From the NCBI GenBank assembly GCA_002633025.1, contig NMRB01000036.1, forward strand, positions 635,806-699,805: a stretch of DNA of 64,000 nucleotides. Reading direction: 5' to 3'. Within the stretch, counting starts at the first letter, position 1, and each line of letters begins with the position of its first letter. The DNA is from Notospermus geniculatus. Its lineage: Eukaryota; Nemertea; Pilidiophora; Heteronemertea; Lineidae. The position numbers were made by a program, and so were the translations under genes. Shown one piece after another: positions 10,638 through 21,717 of this stretch. The notes beneath the pieces were generated by a model. The model was not told the origin of the DNA. It was given only the letters and a program-made list of their open reading frames with translations, and did no database searches.

Positions 10638-11288
10638 TAATGATTGGTCGATGAATGATTAGGTTGAAAATAGGCCTCTCAGACCTGTGACTAGGCATGA
10701 GGCATTACTCATCTTGTAGGCCCCGAGTGTCCCTCTCCTGAGTAACCAAGGCCTTGTCCACCATCTCCTGACTCATGCCTTTTTCGTTTTCTTCTGGATT
10801 TTTGCAATACATTGTACATACATGTATAAGGCTGCAGCGAATACCGCTACGGCTAAGCAGCCGCTGCAATCAACAGCCTTGACTGCGCGGTAGCCATGTT
10901 GCAGATGTTTTAAAAGAAACTTTTATGGTGTGATTCGCCAGGCCCATAAAGCGTTCCTTTAAACGATTCTTTTAAAAGAAAGTTTTGAACGAAAGTTTTA
11001 TCATCTGTACAGGGCATAACACATTTACATGTACATAGGCAGAACTTACAATTCAAAACACGATACACAAGAAAAACACGAGTAAAGACCATTACAAGGA
11101 AAAGTGCTCTTCTTGGCTACAAATTATTGGGAAGTACAGTTGGTCCATTAGATGTCGTTTATCATCCGTCATTTTCTGCATTGGAGACAAGTGGGAAATT
11201 GTAACCCTTCCCCCTCCCGTGGTCCAGGATGCTGAAATCGAGCCACGTTTTTCAGATCCACTTCCCTGATGCCAAGCTGTAGAGATAA
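10638..11288. other. Intergenic, nothing firm
   Basis: Contains TTTTAAAAGAAA-type inverted text at 10908-10985 that looks like part of the small MITE at 10141. A frame on the minus strand (11274 to 11092) follows a fair acceptor but was not accepted. Confidence 0.45.
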
Positions 11289-11825
11289 ATGGCAAAACAG
11301 AAACAACGTATTCCTTTAATCATGATGATCACCGTGTTGCCTTTTGTTACTTTTGTCTTAAGTAATTGCCAAGAATGCATGGGTGGTGGTAAATGTCAAG
11401 GATCTACTGTGATAATCTCTTCTAAGAAGGGAAAAAACGTTTTGCGATTTGCGCAGTTATCGTGGACCGAATGCGGTAAAACTTCACTCGATGCGAACGA
11501 AACCACGCGTGACCCTGTCACAACCAAAATGCCAAGTGTGCTAATTTTAGTGTATGTTTTCAAACTTTTTAAAAACCCGATTAGTGGTCCATCACGTCAA
11601 CGTCTTCGGCATAGCGGGCAGAAATGGCTAGAAGTAAATATAGGAACGAGAGAAAAAAAGATGAAAGTGATAAGAATGATGTATGTGTATTCCCTCGTGA
11701 TAGACGGTACAATATTTACAAGTGACAAATATCAACACAATCAGACCAAAGTCTACCTTATGCACAAAAACATCATTGCAAAACCATGGAGGGTAACAAC
11801 CGCAGATACAGACGTTACAAAATAA
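11289..11825 (+). CDS. Candidate secreted protein (178 aa open frame)
   Basis: The frame starts with a true ATG (a TAG lies just upstream). Residues 1-26 form a signal-peptide-like segment: a basic start (MAKQKQR), a hydrophobic core (IPLIMMITVLPFVTFVL) and a cleavage region at SNC. Two Cys follow in CQECMGGGKC. Past residue 80 the sequence becomes less protein-like, and a donor-like GGTAAA lies at the GGGK stretch, so the true first exon may be short, with the rest intron. No domain was recognised and no TATA box or AATAAA fixes the ends. It may be a first exon, a short single-exon gene or chance. Confidence 0.35.
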   Translation: MAKQKQRIPLIMMITVLPFVTFVLSNCQECMGGGKCQGSTVIISSKKGKNVLRFAQLSWTECGKTSLDANETTRDPVTTKMPSVLILVYVFKLFKNPISGPSRQRLRHSGQKWLEVNIGTREKKMKVIRMMYVYSLVIDGTIFTSDKYQHNQTKVYLMHKNIIAKPWRVTTADTDVTK

Positions 11826-11849
11826 TGACTCGGTATCTGAGGTCATAAT

Positions 11850-12255
11850 ATCGAGTCGTATTTGAGAAAGACGTTGGGCGGCGCTGCAGTCGTTCGGTTG
11901 ATCTCGAGTCGTAGCTGAGGGAGACGTTTGTTAGCGTTGCAGTCTTTAGGTTCACCTCGAGTAGGAGCCAAGAAAGACGTTTGGTGGCGCTGCAGTCGTC
12001 GGGATGATCTCCAGTTGTAGCTAATAAAGACGTTTGGCGGCGCTGCAGTCATAAAGATGAGCTGGAGTCGCAGCTGATATATAGACGTTACGAAATTAGA
12101 ACAGTTAAGTTTGCTACAACTCAAGTACCCAACGACTGCAGCGCCATCCAACGTCTTTCTTAGCTACGACTCAAGATCACTTCACAACGACTAGAGGTCA
12201 TGAATACATGTATAACAAAGCCTTTTATTTTGTAACGTATTTATTAGCGGCTGGC
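11850..12255. repeat. Foldback repeat, family F (copy 1)
   Basis: Direct modules of about 57 bp (core GACGTTGGGCGGCGCTGCAG, then CTCGAGTCGTAGCTGA) are followed, from about 12110, by the same module in reverse, so the whole can fold back. The right flank (CATGAATACATGTATAACAA then TTTTATTTTGTAACGT) is also found beside the copies at 21718 and 38655. The family has no coding capacity; foldback or MITE-like origin is inferred. Confidence 0.75.
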
Positions 12256-12680
12256 TCCCTGTATTTTCCATTTTCCCGGACGGGAGTTGGCCTCTACGGC
12301 ATGTATGGAGCAGATGTCGGTCTAGACGGCAATCCCCCAGAAATTGTCTCGAGGAAGAAACCCAGTACGTGAGTTCACCCAATGAATATCGGCCCCTTGA
12401 ATTATGATGTTGTCTACCGTGGAAAAGAAAAACGGTTCTGACAATTGCGTGCTTTACAAGATGATAGTGATTGCCGATGTTTTATCCCAAGGGGAACGTG
12501 ACCATGTTATAACTCGATGGTGTGATGTCAGGTGTATAGGGGATGATTCCTCTGGACTCTGGTCAGGTGTAGCGATGGAGTGATTGGTGATGAATTAGTC
12601 GCTAGAGAACCGCGTGTGGCTGAAGATTGGTCCTTACGATTAATAGAAGTTCAATATTCAAGAGATCCTTTAGATTGAAG
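12256..12680. other. Intergenic, nothing recognised
   Basis: No supported exon or repeat. Confidence 0.5.
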
Positions 12681-12685
12681 CGACA

Positions 12686-12739
12686 AATGGTGATGGTGAT
12701 GGTGATGGCGGCGGTGGTGGTGGTGGTGGGGGGGGGGGG
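12686..12739. repeat. GGT/GAT-type microsatellite ending in poly-G
   Basis: TGATGG repeats grade into GGT repeats and a G run that stops at the sequence gap. Probably the reason the assembly broke here. Confidence 0.85.
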
Positions 12740-13000
12740 NNNNNNNNNNNNNNNNNNNNNNNNNNNNNNNNNNNNNNNNNNNNNNNNNNNNNNNNNNNNN
12801 NNNNNNNNNNNNNNNNNNNNNNNNNNNNNNNNNNNNNNNNNNNNNNNNNNNNNNNNNNNNNNNNNNNNNNNNNNNNNNNNNNNNNNNNNNNNNNNNNNNN
12901 NNNNNNNNNNNNNNNNNNNNNNNNNNNNNNNNNNNNNNNNNNNNNNNNNNNNNNNNNNNNNNNNNNNNNNNNNNNNNNNNNNNNNNNNNNNNNNNNNNNN
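12740..13000. other. Assembly gap (261 n)
   Basis: Unknown bases. Any open frame drawn through it is meaningless. Confidence 0.99.
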
Positions 13001-13138
13001 GTGTATAGGAAAGATTCTTATTATTTTTGATTGTTATTATGAGTCATAATTATTTAATATTGACACCCTGAAAATGCTGCATTCTGATTGGGCAATGGTT
13101 TTCTGACCGCCTCTGCTTGCCTGGGAGGCCCAATTTCA

Positions 13139-13200
13139 GCAGGGCTTTGTGTGGAGTGTATGAAGAGGAGCGAGACCAAAGCCCTGCTATGGGAGGATGG
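13139..13200. repeat. 49-nt hairpin element (copy 1)
   Basis: GCAGGGCTTTG (13139-13149) pairs with CAAAGCCCTGC (13177-13187), with TGAAGAGGAGCGAG in the loop, then GGGAGGATGG just outside. The unit at 30217 has the same length, the same loop word and the same 3' flank, but the opposite C:G/G:C pair in the stem. It could be a very short MITE or a structured RNA. Confidence 0.6.
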
Positions 13201-14439
13201 TGTCACTCCGAATCACGTCAGCTTTGGACCTGCTCACTGTGCAAGGTGGGTCAAACTAGGCCCTCTCCTATCCCTTCACTTATTCTACGAAGACAAAAAT
13301 AACAGTTGGACTATTATGCAGAGGGATATCCATTCCCAACACACTACCACAAGATCAACTCCATTGTTATCTTATCAGTTTGAGGAATAATCAGTTTAGT
13401 GGTTTAAGAAATCAACACCGAACAAGTCAATGGCCCATTAGAGATAATCCGGTTGGTAAGCGACCGTCAGAGCCTTTCCAATAATTGACGGGATTACACA
13501 AGACAGTCTGGGTAATGGGATCTTAATCCTTTTCCTATCGAGAACGATTCTTAAAAACAAAAATTTAAAGAATCACAAGATGAGATTTGTTACGTGTTGA
13601 ATAGCAGCCTCAGGTAAGAAACCATTTGAAGAGAAGGTTTCACGACTCCAGATTGAAATGCTTTAGAGAAGAAATCCTCGGTTTAGGAGTCGAAGAATAA
13701 ACGACTTTAAAGTCCCACTGACTGATCGTCTTACACACAGTCGGATGGTGAAAAATGATTTTTGGGATTCGACGATGTTATTTCTGTAACAAGACTCTAT
13801 CATCGGATTATTAGAATTTCACAAGGTTCTTATGTATCGACTTTGAACATTCTGGGTCAAGTCGACTTTGGTTTGGGATCAGATGGTTCGCTTTGAAGTC
13901 CTCATGCAGTTATGCCTCTCAAATGCCCTTGTCCTGAATACAAGGTTTTTGTCAAGGTTACAAATGTCAAATCTGGCACTCTAGCTCACGTCCACCAAGG
14001 TTGCTGGAAATGTTTGGGTAACAACTTTTCTGTAACAAGGCACGTCCTCATTTGTAAAAGGCTTTGTAGCAAGCGGAACTATCATGGAAGTCATGCAGAC
14101 ATATTGAAGTCATTTGTAGCACTCCCTTCACTCCTGCTTGTGGTGGTGACATGGTTTATCTCAAGGAAACACATGCTGACCAATCACCCTAATTGAGCTG
14201 TATGTGACGAGTGTCACACAATGTTCTGATGGAATAGAACAGCAAGTAATCATGCAAACGTCCCATTAGCCATTGTCTTTCGTATATACAGACAAGGATT
14301 AATCCGCAGATGACATATTGGTAATTTAGACCGCTTTTCCTTGGAAGAATAGGTCATGTGGGTACGAGAAAGGCGTGGCTGTCTGCGAAGAATAAGCCGG
14401 CAGATGATACACAAATGGTGTGCTACGACGCGGGATATG
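13201..14439. other. Intergenic, nothing recognised
   Basis: The frame at 13912-14196 has an ATG but no recognisable domain or flanking signals; its last third is hydrophobic. Otherwise empty. Confidence 0.5.
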
Positions 14440-14650
14440 TCCGCTTCAGCTCGAGAAACCGTGATGTGTGCTACCATGGATCCTGAAACCGTGATGTGTG
14501 CTGCTACCAGTTTTATAGATCCTGAAACCGTGATGTGCGCTACCAGCTTCAGCTCGAGAAACCGTGATGTGTGCTACCAGCTGTATGGATCCTGAAACCG
14601 TGATGTGTGCTACCAGCTTTATAGATCCCGGAACCGTGATATGTGCTACC
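14440..14650. repeat. Tandem array, about 36-bp unit, six copies
   Basis: Units carry AACCGTGATGTGTGCTACCA followed by a variable spacer (GATCCTGA or AGCTCGAG). Length varies between copies. The frames here are repeat artefacts. Confidence 0.85.
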
Positions 14651-15721
14651 AACGTAAGGAGGAAATCAACGTGAAACTCGATGCTAAAAAAATATCGAAT
14701 CCGAATATAGAGCCGAGCGATATATTTGGCGACTTTAATTGCCAGGAAAAGGAAACCGAACCCACGCAGAATTTTTGCTATCAAAGAAATTTAAAGGGAG
14801 AGGCATCGCTCTGATTCAGACAAAAACGGACCCAGAGACAAAAGTAGCACGCACAAGAGATCCAGATTGTGCCAGCTTCAAGTAAAGCCATCCGGTGTCG
14901 GCGATTGAAACCTGACCTGAGCGCCATATGCTTGATGTTCAAGTCGTAGACAAGAGACGCCTACAATGAGACAAATCAAGGATGAAAGCAAGACAAGGAA
15001 ATCAAACCAGACAAAGCACCAATTAATGTCGGTGATCAGGAAATTCTTTTATTTCTGTGGAGGTGCAGTGTACTCATGGGTTTCAAAAGTTGATTAGATT
15101 TATGTATGTATTCTCTAGGAGCGATGACGTTGAGCAAGATTACGTGGCCAAACAGTTGTCTTTCGTTTGAAGTAAAAGGTCAATGGTAAGACTTGGCCCG
15201 CATGGTGTACTGGTGATGGGAATTCATTGGTTGTCGAAACTTCCATCAAATTTGTCTGTGAGTGGAGATTGATGAGATAGCAGTCATTTGCGTGACCGAA
15301 GAGATTGACATCTCTGTCAAAGTTATGGTCTCCTAAAAGTCCTTAATGATATCACATAGACAATTTGAGGTGATGGATTGTACGGTTGGTTTTGTGGACC
15401 CTTCTCAACAACACCATTTGAAACGACGCTGTCCCATGACTCAACCAATACAGAACTTGTACGTGCTGTATGCTGTTCCCAAAGACTGACACAGAACGCC
15501 GCGGAAAAGAAAAAAAACAGATAGATTTGTGAAAGCTCGGTAGACTGCCCGCCGGATATCATCTGGCAGACAGCTGATGAGCTCTGACTGTGAAAGTCCT
15601 GCACCATATGTTGCTTGCCGAGACCTCGCCACAGCAAGGAAATCACGATTTTCGGGCATAACGCTCCGATGACCTTATGACAGCCAGTATACTGAGCAAT
15701 GGTAACTGTCCACTACGCAAT
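14651..15721. other. Intergenic, nothing recognised
   Basis: No supported exon, tRNA-like unit or repeat. Confidence 0.5.
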
Positions 15722-16275
15722 ATCTGATGTTTTTTTGTCCACCATAACAATTCACTTATTCAGAGTTTGGAAACGAAAAAGTGTTTCTTTCTGTCCACCA
15801 CAAGTACAGTTTCACTGAAAGTATTGAGACGTTTTTTCTGTCCACTAGAACAGTATCACTGAAGATTCAGAGTTTGGAAACGAAAAATGGTGTTTTTTTT
15901 CCTGTCCACCAGAACAGTATGACTGATTCAGAGATGGGAAACGAAAAATTTTGGTGTTTTTTTCTGTCCATCAGATCAATATCAGTGATTCAGAGTTCAG
16001 AAACAAAAACGTATTGGTGTTTGTTTTTTGTCCACTAGAACAGTATCACTTATTTAGAGTTTGGAAACGAAAAAGTACATGTATTAGTGTTTTTTTCTGT
16101 CCACTAGAACAGTACCACTTATTCAGAGTTTGGAAACAAAAAAGTATTGGTGTTTTTTTCCCGTCCACTAGAACAGTATCACTGATTCAGAGTTCGTATC
16201 ACCGAGTCAGAGTTTGGAAAAAGTCTTCAGGTGTTTTTTTCTGTCCACCAGAAGAGTATCAGTGATTAAGTGACG
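15722..16275. repeat. Tandem array, about 63-bp unit, nine copies
   Basis: Each unit contains a T run, TCTGTCCACTAGAACAGTAT, CACTGATTCAGAGTTTGGAA and ACGAAAAA. The copies are diverged and vary from about 50 to 80 bp, so the array is old. One copy carries an inserted ACATGTA. Confidence 0.9.
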
Positions 16276-17402
16276 GGTGATATGATATCAGTGATTATCT
16301 TGTGGCAGTAGACATGCATCATATACCATATAGAGCTGTCAATAAGCTGCCCTTCCATCGTTCAGCGGATACCCGACCTTTTTGCCGCAATCCCCGAGTC
16401 TGACGAGACATGAATGCAATAAAAAACACCATTATCTTGTCAGTGAATGATGAGATGCTACAATTGGCTCGATCTGAGATCCCAAGGAGAGTATCCTCTT
16501 AAAAGCTATGAGAGGATCCCGACGTGACAATTAAGGTGTATTAAACAAATATAGGGTATACCCCTAAAGGTGTCTTTTTTCTCTTCTTTGGTTAATGAGA
16601 TAGCACAAGCGACTGGTAGATATGGTGTATTAGGAGAAGAGGAGCTAGGTCCTGAGGCTGGGGTACTCGGGTCCGGTTTGACATTCCAGCCTCAAGGCCT
16701 GTCTGAGATCAAACACCTTGAGACTGCTCAAGAGGTTAGGAGAAGTTCTTGGATAAGGCAGGTTAAACATTTGGCAGCTCCGCAATTGGTGAACTGTGTG
16801 AAATGGAAAATCTTATCTGAGTTCTCTCGGCTGAACCACCGGAACAAGAAATCTCTGACCAACCAACAAGAAGCCTACGCAATATCATCGTTATAGGCTA
16901 CTAATTGATGGAAGCCATTACAAACAGACGTTGCTGTCACTGACGATAAACCCTAACGAGGGTTTCCAGCGAGACCGTGTCCGTCAAGTTTGTCACATGC
17001 ATATCATGCTACCGGATGTCAAGCGGATTACACGTCAATGAATCTAGCACCTGAATAGTTATCATGGCTTTGACATGGCGATATGTCTGATGAGAATCAT
17101 GCCGTGGGCTCGTTTTGATACGCCAGCGGACGTGTGGGGTGTACTAAGGAAATAGAGACGTTTAGATCGGCTCCCACTCCCACTCCGACTCGAACTCCTA
17201 AAATTTCTAAACTCTACAGTTTCATAGCCGAATATTTATTTATACAGTGCAAGCGTAGGATTGTATAAAATTAAGCCTGGTTGAAGGATGCGCGAGGAAC
17301 GCCTTACAGCTCGTCCTAGACACTGTTATTTCGGCCAGTGTATACACAAACATGTATGTATGAGATACATCAGTAAAGTGCAGATAGATGCAAATACTGG
17401 AA
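16276..17402. other. Intergenic, nothing recognised
   Basis: The open frame at 16570-16896 lacks an ATG and splice signals; no homology was recognised. Confidence 0.5.
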
Positions 17403-17660
17403 GAGCCCTGATGGCTAAGTGGTTGTCACGTCCGCTTCGCAAGCGGCAGGTCCTGAATATTCGAATCCAGTCCGGGCTCTCTATGGGATTTAAATAATCA
17501 TCCACGTCCATCGCACGGGACAATAAGCCATCGTGCCTTGTCGTTCCTTTGCAAGGGCCAGTAAAAGATCCCCATCCAAGTGGCCTCTTGCACACCTACC
17601 GCTTTGGCTTTGGCCATGGTGGAAAGATACAAATACATGTACAAATACATATGCAAATAC
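17403..17660 (+). mobile_element. tRNA-derived SINE, near full length
   Basis: The head folds as a tRNA: GAGCCC at the 5' end pairs with GGGCTC, the anticodon stem is CCGC/GCGG, the A box region is TAAGTGGTTGTCACG and the B box is ATTCGAATCC. The body contains ATCGCACGGGACAATAAGC, CTTTGCAAGGGCCAGTAAAA and CCCATCCAAGTGG. It ends in an AT-rich tail of ACAAATAC-type repeats. Best preserved copy of the family in the window. Confidence 0.85.
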
Positions 17661-17974
17661 TAGTATGTGCTTGGGAAAATGGTCCTATGAGTGCAAGACA
17701 CTCGGGTAAGAAGAAATCTGTGGTGTAATTAGCCCGAACTGCCCTTAGGACGGCTCACACGGCTTGGGCTCTGACTTCTCGTGGCCCGGCGGATATGAAC
17801 CGGTCTTTACCGAACAGATTTCAAATTACTCGCCAATGAGGTGTATGATCAAAGCTTGGTGAATATGGCCGTTCGGTTTGAGCCATGACAGGTTCATATG
17901 TTTGATGTCATCGCGATGGTGGTATCCTATCTTGTGAATAGGATAATTACTGTCCGTATACCTTTGGGTGTCGA

Positions 17975-18218
17975 CAAAAGCTCGACAAAAAAGGTTCAAA
18001 AAAGGAAACAAGGCAGGCAATTAAAAAAAGATAAACAAAGATAAGCAAAGGAAAAGGTAAAGTAAAGAAAGGGTAAAGTAAATAAAACGGTAAAGAAAAG
18101 AGGCCATCAGGTACAAAAAAACGGTAAACGGTAAAGAAACAAAACGTAAAGAAAAGGGGCAAAGGAAAGCAAGGGTAAAAAAGAAAAAACAAGGAAAGAA
18201 ACGATAAAGAAAGAAGGG
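17975..18218. repeat. Purine-strand tract with GGTAAAG repeats
   Basis: About 240 bases are almost pure A/G on the plus strand, built from GGTAAAG, GGAAA and AAAGAAA words. The long Phe/Leu/Pro-rich frames on the other strand (17947-18233) are translations of this tract, not genes. Confidence 0.8.
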
Positions 18219-18722
18219 TATAAGGTGCTCCACTGGCGTTCCTTTGGGAACACGGGGGAATACTCCTGCAGATTCTGATGACGTAGTTCGCAGGAAGATA
18301 TACTGTACGTCATCTCGTCCTTGTTGTCCATGCGTACCCGAACCTCCCTAATAATTCGTTACAATCCGATTTGTTTCATTATACATGTAGCAGTTATAGT
18401 TAAGAAGCTTAGCCAGTCATATTTGCCTCCCTCAATAAGTAATTTACAGCGTAACAATTATACCTAATGCGTCCGTGAAATGTATATAGATAAAGTTTCC
18501 ATTCAATATTTTATATAATATCATCTCCTGGACTTTTAGTGTCAAGACGGACGCAGCTGGTTTGGTTTAATTAACATCAGTTACTTTTGACCCTGAAGTT
18601 AGTCTACCGGCTTCAGACATAATGCAAAGGTCAAACGACGACTGAGCAACACCCCTAAGTTACTAATTAATTTTGTGACAAGGAATATAAAAGTATTTTT
18701 GATGTTTTACCTCGTCGTACAT
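18219..18722. other. Intergenic, nothing recognised
   Basis: Contains one TGATGACGTAGT word at about 18277, a motif repeated elsewhere in the window. Nothing else was recognised. Confidence 0.5.
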
Positions 18723-18921
18723 ACATCAAAATTGCAGTTGTGAGGTCAAAGACGTCTGGCATCACCAGGGTCCCACCTTCTCCTGTTGGTGATAGCATTG
18801 CTGACCACACAGCAGGCTGTTGATATCTTCGAATCGAAGTCCTGACACTGACGCTTTTGATATGATAATGTTGGAGGAACTTGAGCCGGTTGCCAAAGCC
18901 ATATCTCTGTGACCTTACGTG
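18723..18921. mobile_element. TIR element (family of 62621), copy 1
   Basis: The segment GTTGTGAGGTCA ... TTGATATGATAATGTTGGAG ... CTGTGACCTTAC matches 62621-62841 over about 200 bp. In that copy the ends are inverted repeats (ACCAAAATCGCAG / CTGCGATTTTGGT). Here the left end is kept (ATCAAAATTGCAG) but the right end has diverged. The minus-strand frame of 116 codons is not conserved between the copies. Confidence 0.7.
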
Positions 18922-19298
18922 TATCTTTGAGAGCTCTCCCTCAACAGAACCACGACAGTACTCTTTGTATCGTGCAGCCATCGCCAGCCATTTTGGCGAG
19001 ACACCCAACACAAACACGCAAATAATTAGAAACCCCTCAAATACTGACTTAATGGAATTTGAAATGGAAACCTATTCTAACACGTTGTGGCGACAGTCGA
19101 AGACCTTAATCAGAAATACTTACATTCATTGACAGATGCTGGGTCACTAAAGTCAGCTAGAGTCAATACAAATCATAAAGCATCATCAATAACGTTTATC
19201 TCTATGATTCTTTTTGTGTATTTTTGCCACCTGGTGGCCAAGCCAAGAATCAGGTCAGGCCAAAATTTGGTGTCGTAGGTCATCTGACCTCGAGGCAC

Positions 19299-19521
19299 AT
19301 GTATATACTTTACCCTCGCCTCTAAGAGGTCAGTCCAGAGTACAAATGACTAGGACTATAGGCGCCGGAGCTTCGTTCTTTGTTCGAACAATCAGAACGA
19401 AGAAGTTTGTTGGAATATTGTACTCACAATGACCTGGCAATGCCTAGCCTTGCCTTGTAAGTGTCACTTCTTCCTGGACATTAATGACTGACCTCTTAGA
19501 GGCGAGGATAAAGTATATGTA
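19299..19521. mobile_element. MITE with 35-bp terminal inverted repeats
   Basis: The left end (TATACTTTACCCTCGCCTCT then AAGAGGTCAGTC) is the near-perfect complement of the right end (GACTGACCTCTTAGAGGCGA then GGATAAAGTATATGT). The middle has a further hairpin (CTTCGTTCT / AGAACGAAG). No coding capacity. Confidence 0.8.
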
Positions 19522-19796
19522 CAATCATTCGGATCAACATCCCCAGCTGTTATGAAACGTGCCCTGCTAAACGGACACCGTCAGGTGAGCTCAAATGTCT
19601 GAATCCTACACGTTTTTGACGATGGGATGCCTAATGTCCAGCATTGTTTACACCGATTATATTTCACACGCCACATCCGTTCGACAAGAACGAATCATTT
19701 CCATCACCAGAAGCTTCCGGATGCGGTCAATATACGCAAGATGCGATACGAATCAACGCCTGATAGATGGTATCGTCGGGTGTGCATCGTGGGNGC

Positions 19797-20097
19797 TGAA
19801 TTATGCCGAAATCGCCTCAATGGATAAGCGGAAATTAAACTAGATCAAACTGGGCACCGTAGAAATTGGCCAAAATGTCTGTTTTTACTCGCCGTACGGT
19901 CGCCGTACGGGCCCCGGAGTGGATATGTGACCTAGGCTTAATCAATGCGGCGCCCGTTCGGCTGGTGAAAAATGTCCGGTGCCCGTGGCAACCGTGAGGG
20001 AACCGGCCGGGCACCGTACGAAATTGGCTGAAATTGGCCAAAATGTCTGTTTTTACTCGCCGTATACGGGCCCCGGAGTGGATATGTGACCTAGGCA
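19797..20097 (-). mobile_element. Harbinger-like MITE, reversed copy plus partial second copy
   Basis: 19797-19938 is the reverse complement of the left half of the element at 48057 (GGCACCGTAGAAATTGGCCA, GTTTTTACTCGCCGTACG, GGATATGTGACCTAGGCT). A second partial copy with the same words ends at 20097. The family is assigned by its TAA target duplication at 48057. A single n at 19794 sits at the left edge, so that border is uncertain. Confidence 0.7.
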
Positions 20098-20142
20098 TTA
20101 CTAAATATACTTTGACTTTAGTATGTTTATGAATATGGACCC
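20098..20142. mobile_element. Half of a palindromic CATATTCATAAA MITE
   Basis: GTTTATGAATATGGACCC matches the right end of the elements at 45824 and 58486. Only one arm is present. Confidence 0.5.
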
Positions 20143-21171
20143 AGGTCTGTAACACTAACAACGGCTTTATATCGACTGAATTAGTGGTCAGTTTTAGTAA
20201 CAAACCTGTTGATCAATAATAAGAAATCGACATGGGACCGTACGTTGAAAGAATGATTTTTAATAGATTTCTCCGACAGCGTCACCTAATCCCCGGGCCT
20301 AATCCATCCACGGTGGCCAAAATTTCCCCATTGTGTGAAACTATACGTTTCTTTTCGCACGAAAAGTACAGAAAACCCATGACAACAAGTAAACTGATAC
20401 AATGAGTAGGCCACCAAAAAAGATAGAATTGAAAATATTACAACAAGAATCAGACTGTCTTCAGGGGCCGGATTTACGTTCTTAATCGTAGACAAGCACG
20501 TTGCCTATACATTAAATGCTAAGAACTGGAGCAAATTTCGCGGAAATCAACGCCTGGTTCTCCAGGGCACTTTGGCAGCTAAAATACTCGTTCGCTGGGA
20601 AACAATTGAATCCAATGCCCAAACTACTTATATTAGCTTGTGGCCTTTAGAAGAGACAGCAAATTAGCTTGAAGTAGGCCTATTGACGTAATCTCGGTAG
20701 GCGAATATCAAATTCATGCAGGTACTACAAACCACGCTACAAGCTAATACACATGTACCGACTTTTCGATTTGTTCTGAGTAGCGTGTTTTTAGTCCAGG
20801 CCTAATTCTCTGACATGTCATATTTAAAACACGTGATGCGTTTTTCCAGGTGGTGCCCGGAAAATATTTCTTTCTTGTTCCAGAGAGATTGGTCTTGTTT
20901 CAGACAAATTAGCTCCAGTGTCACCCGTGGAGAAAAGCGTGATTTGCTGGTAGTTCTTTCGACGAACAACAGATGGCACCACATAAGGACGCATAGTCCC
21001 ACGATCACTTCAGAGATGGCGACACAGTTCGCCGATCTCCGACCGAAACCTCTTGCTTCCCGTTTCGTTTTACAGATTTCAGGATAGTTTACCGTGGTTA
21101 TAACCCAAATATTAACCACATTTTCCCTTGTAACCCAAATATTAACCACATTTTCCCTTGTATCTTTCCAG
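20143..21171. other. Upstream region of the peptide gene
   Basis: No recognisable exon. A 32-bp direct repeat (TAACCCAAATATTAACCACA...) occurs twice back to back at about 21100-21162, just before the 5' UTR splice acceptor (CTTGTATCTTTCCAG, ending 21171). The first, non-coding exon and the promoter must lie further left and were not identified. Confidence 0.4.
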
Positions 21172-21188
21172 ATTCTTACGCGCTTACC

Positions 21189-21682
21189 ATGAAGCACAGT
21201 TTGTGCGTCTTAGTACGGACTCTGGTTCTGCTCGGCTTGTTGGCTCTTTGTGCTTTGTCATGCCAGGCGTATTCACTTGAGGAAAACGATTTAGATCCAA
21301 ATGCGGATATTATGATGGCGCCACCAAAAACAAATTATCCCATCCATGCCAGAAAACCCTCTATATACAACTTATTCAGTGCCTACATCAAATCACGAGG
21401 AAACCAAGGGCGGTCAAAAAGACAACCTATAAGTAAGTACAGAATGTTTGACTGACTTAAAGGACTCGGACAGAGTGGCATAACGTACATTGTATTCACC
21501 TATCTCCTAACTTCCACTCTTCCCTCGCAGGTATCGCTGGGATAGATAATATTCACTTTCTAATGAGTAATCCAAACGCACAGCGGGGTGGCGGACGGGG
21601 AACGCAGAAACCGAAAACGAAAACGGATTCAAGGAAAGTGTCAGCGGCGGATCTCCGAGAGCTTTTCCTGGCTGGTAGATAG
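21189..21682 (+). CDS. Secreted peptide (prohormone-like) precursor, two exons
   Basis: Exon 1 coding part is 21189-21432, exon 2 is 21531-21682, giving 131 residues. Borders are strong: donor ATAA/GTAAGTAC, branch-site CTCCTAAC at about 21504-21511, acceptor TCTTCCCTCGCAG. An acceptor at 21171 puts an intron in the 5' UTR. Residues 1-27 are a classic signal peptide (hydrophobic core LVLLGLLALCALS, cleavage after CQA). An acidic spacer follows, then PSIYNLFSAYIKSRGNQGR, the dibasic site KR at 77-78, and a new N terminus QPISIAGIDNIHFLMSNPNA; Gln after KR would cyclise to pyroglutamate. No Cys follows the signal peptide. The layout is that of a neuropeptide or peptide hormone precursor. The PIS(I/L) and hydrophobic spacing recall class-B receptor ligands such as CRH, but the match is too weak to name it. 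Confidence 0.65.
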
Positions 21683-21717
21683 GGCTGCAGCGGAGGTGAG
21701 TTTACCGAGTATGGAAT

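Noticed and set aside
11092-11274. Minus-strand frame after a fair acceptor
   Set aside because: Single weak signal, no partner exon, and it abuts a plus-strand frame with a better start.
12627-13049. Open frame crossing the N gap
   Set aside because: Most of it is unknown bases; the rest is a GGT microsatellite.
14440-16275. Tandem arrays as CRISPR arrays
   Set aside because: Units vary in length, there are no unique spacers between constant repeats, and no cas-like gene; the sequence is eukaryotic.
17403-17476. Functional tRNA gene
   Set aside because: It folds as a tRNA but continues into a conserved SINE body shared with other loci.
17947-18233. Phe/Leu-rich membrane protein frames
   Set aside because: They are complements of the purine tract at 17975-18218.
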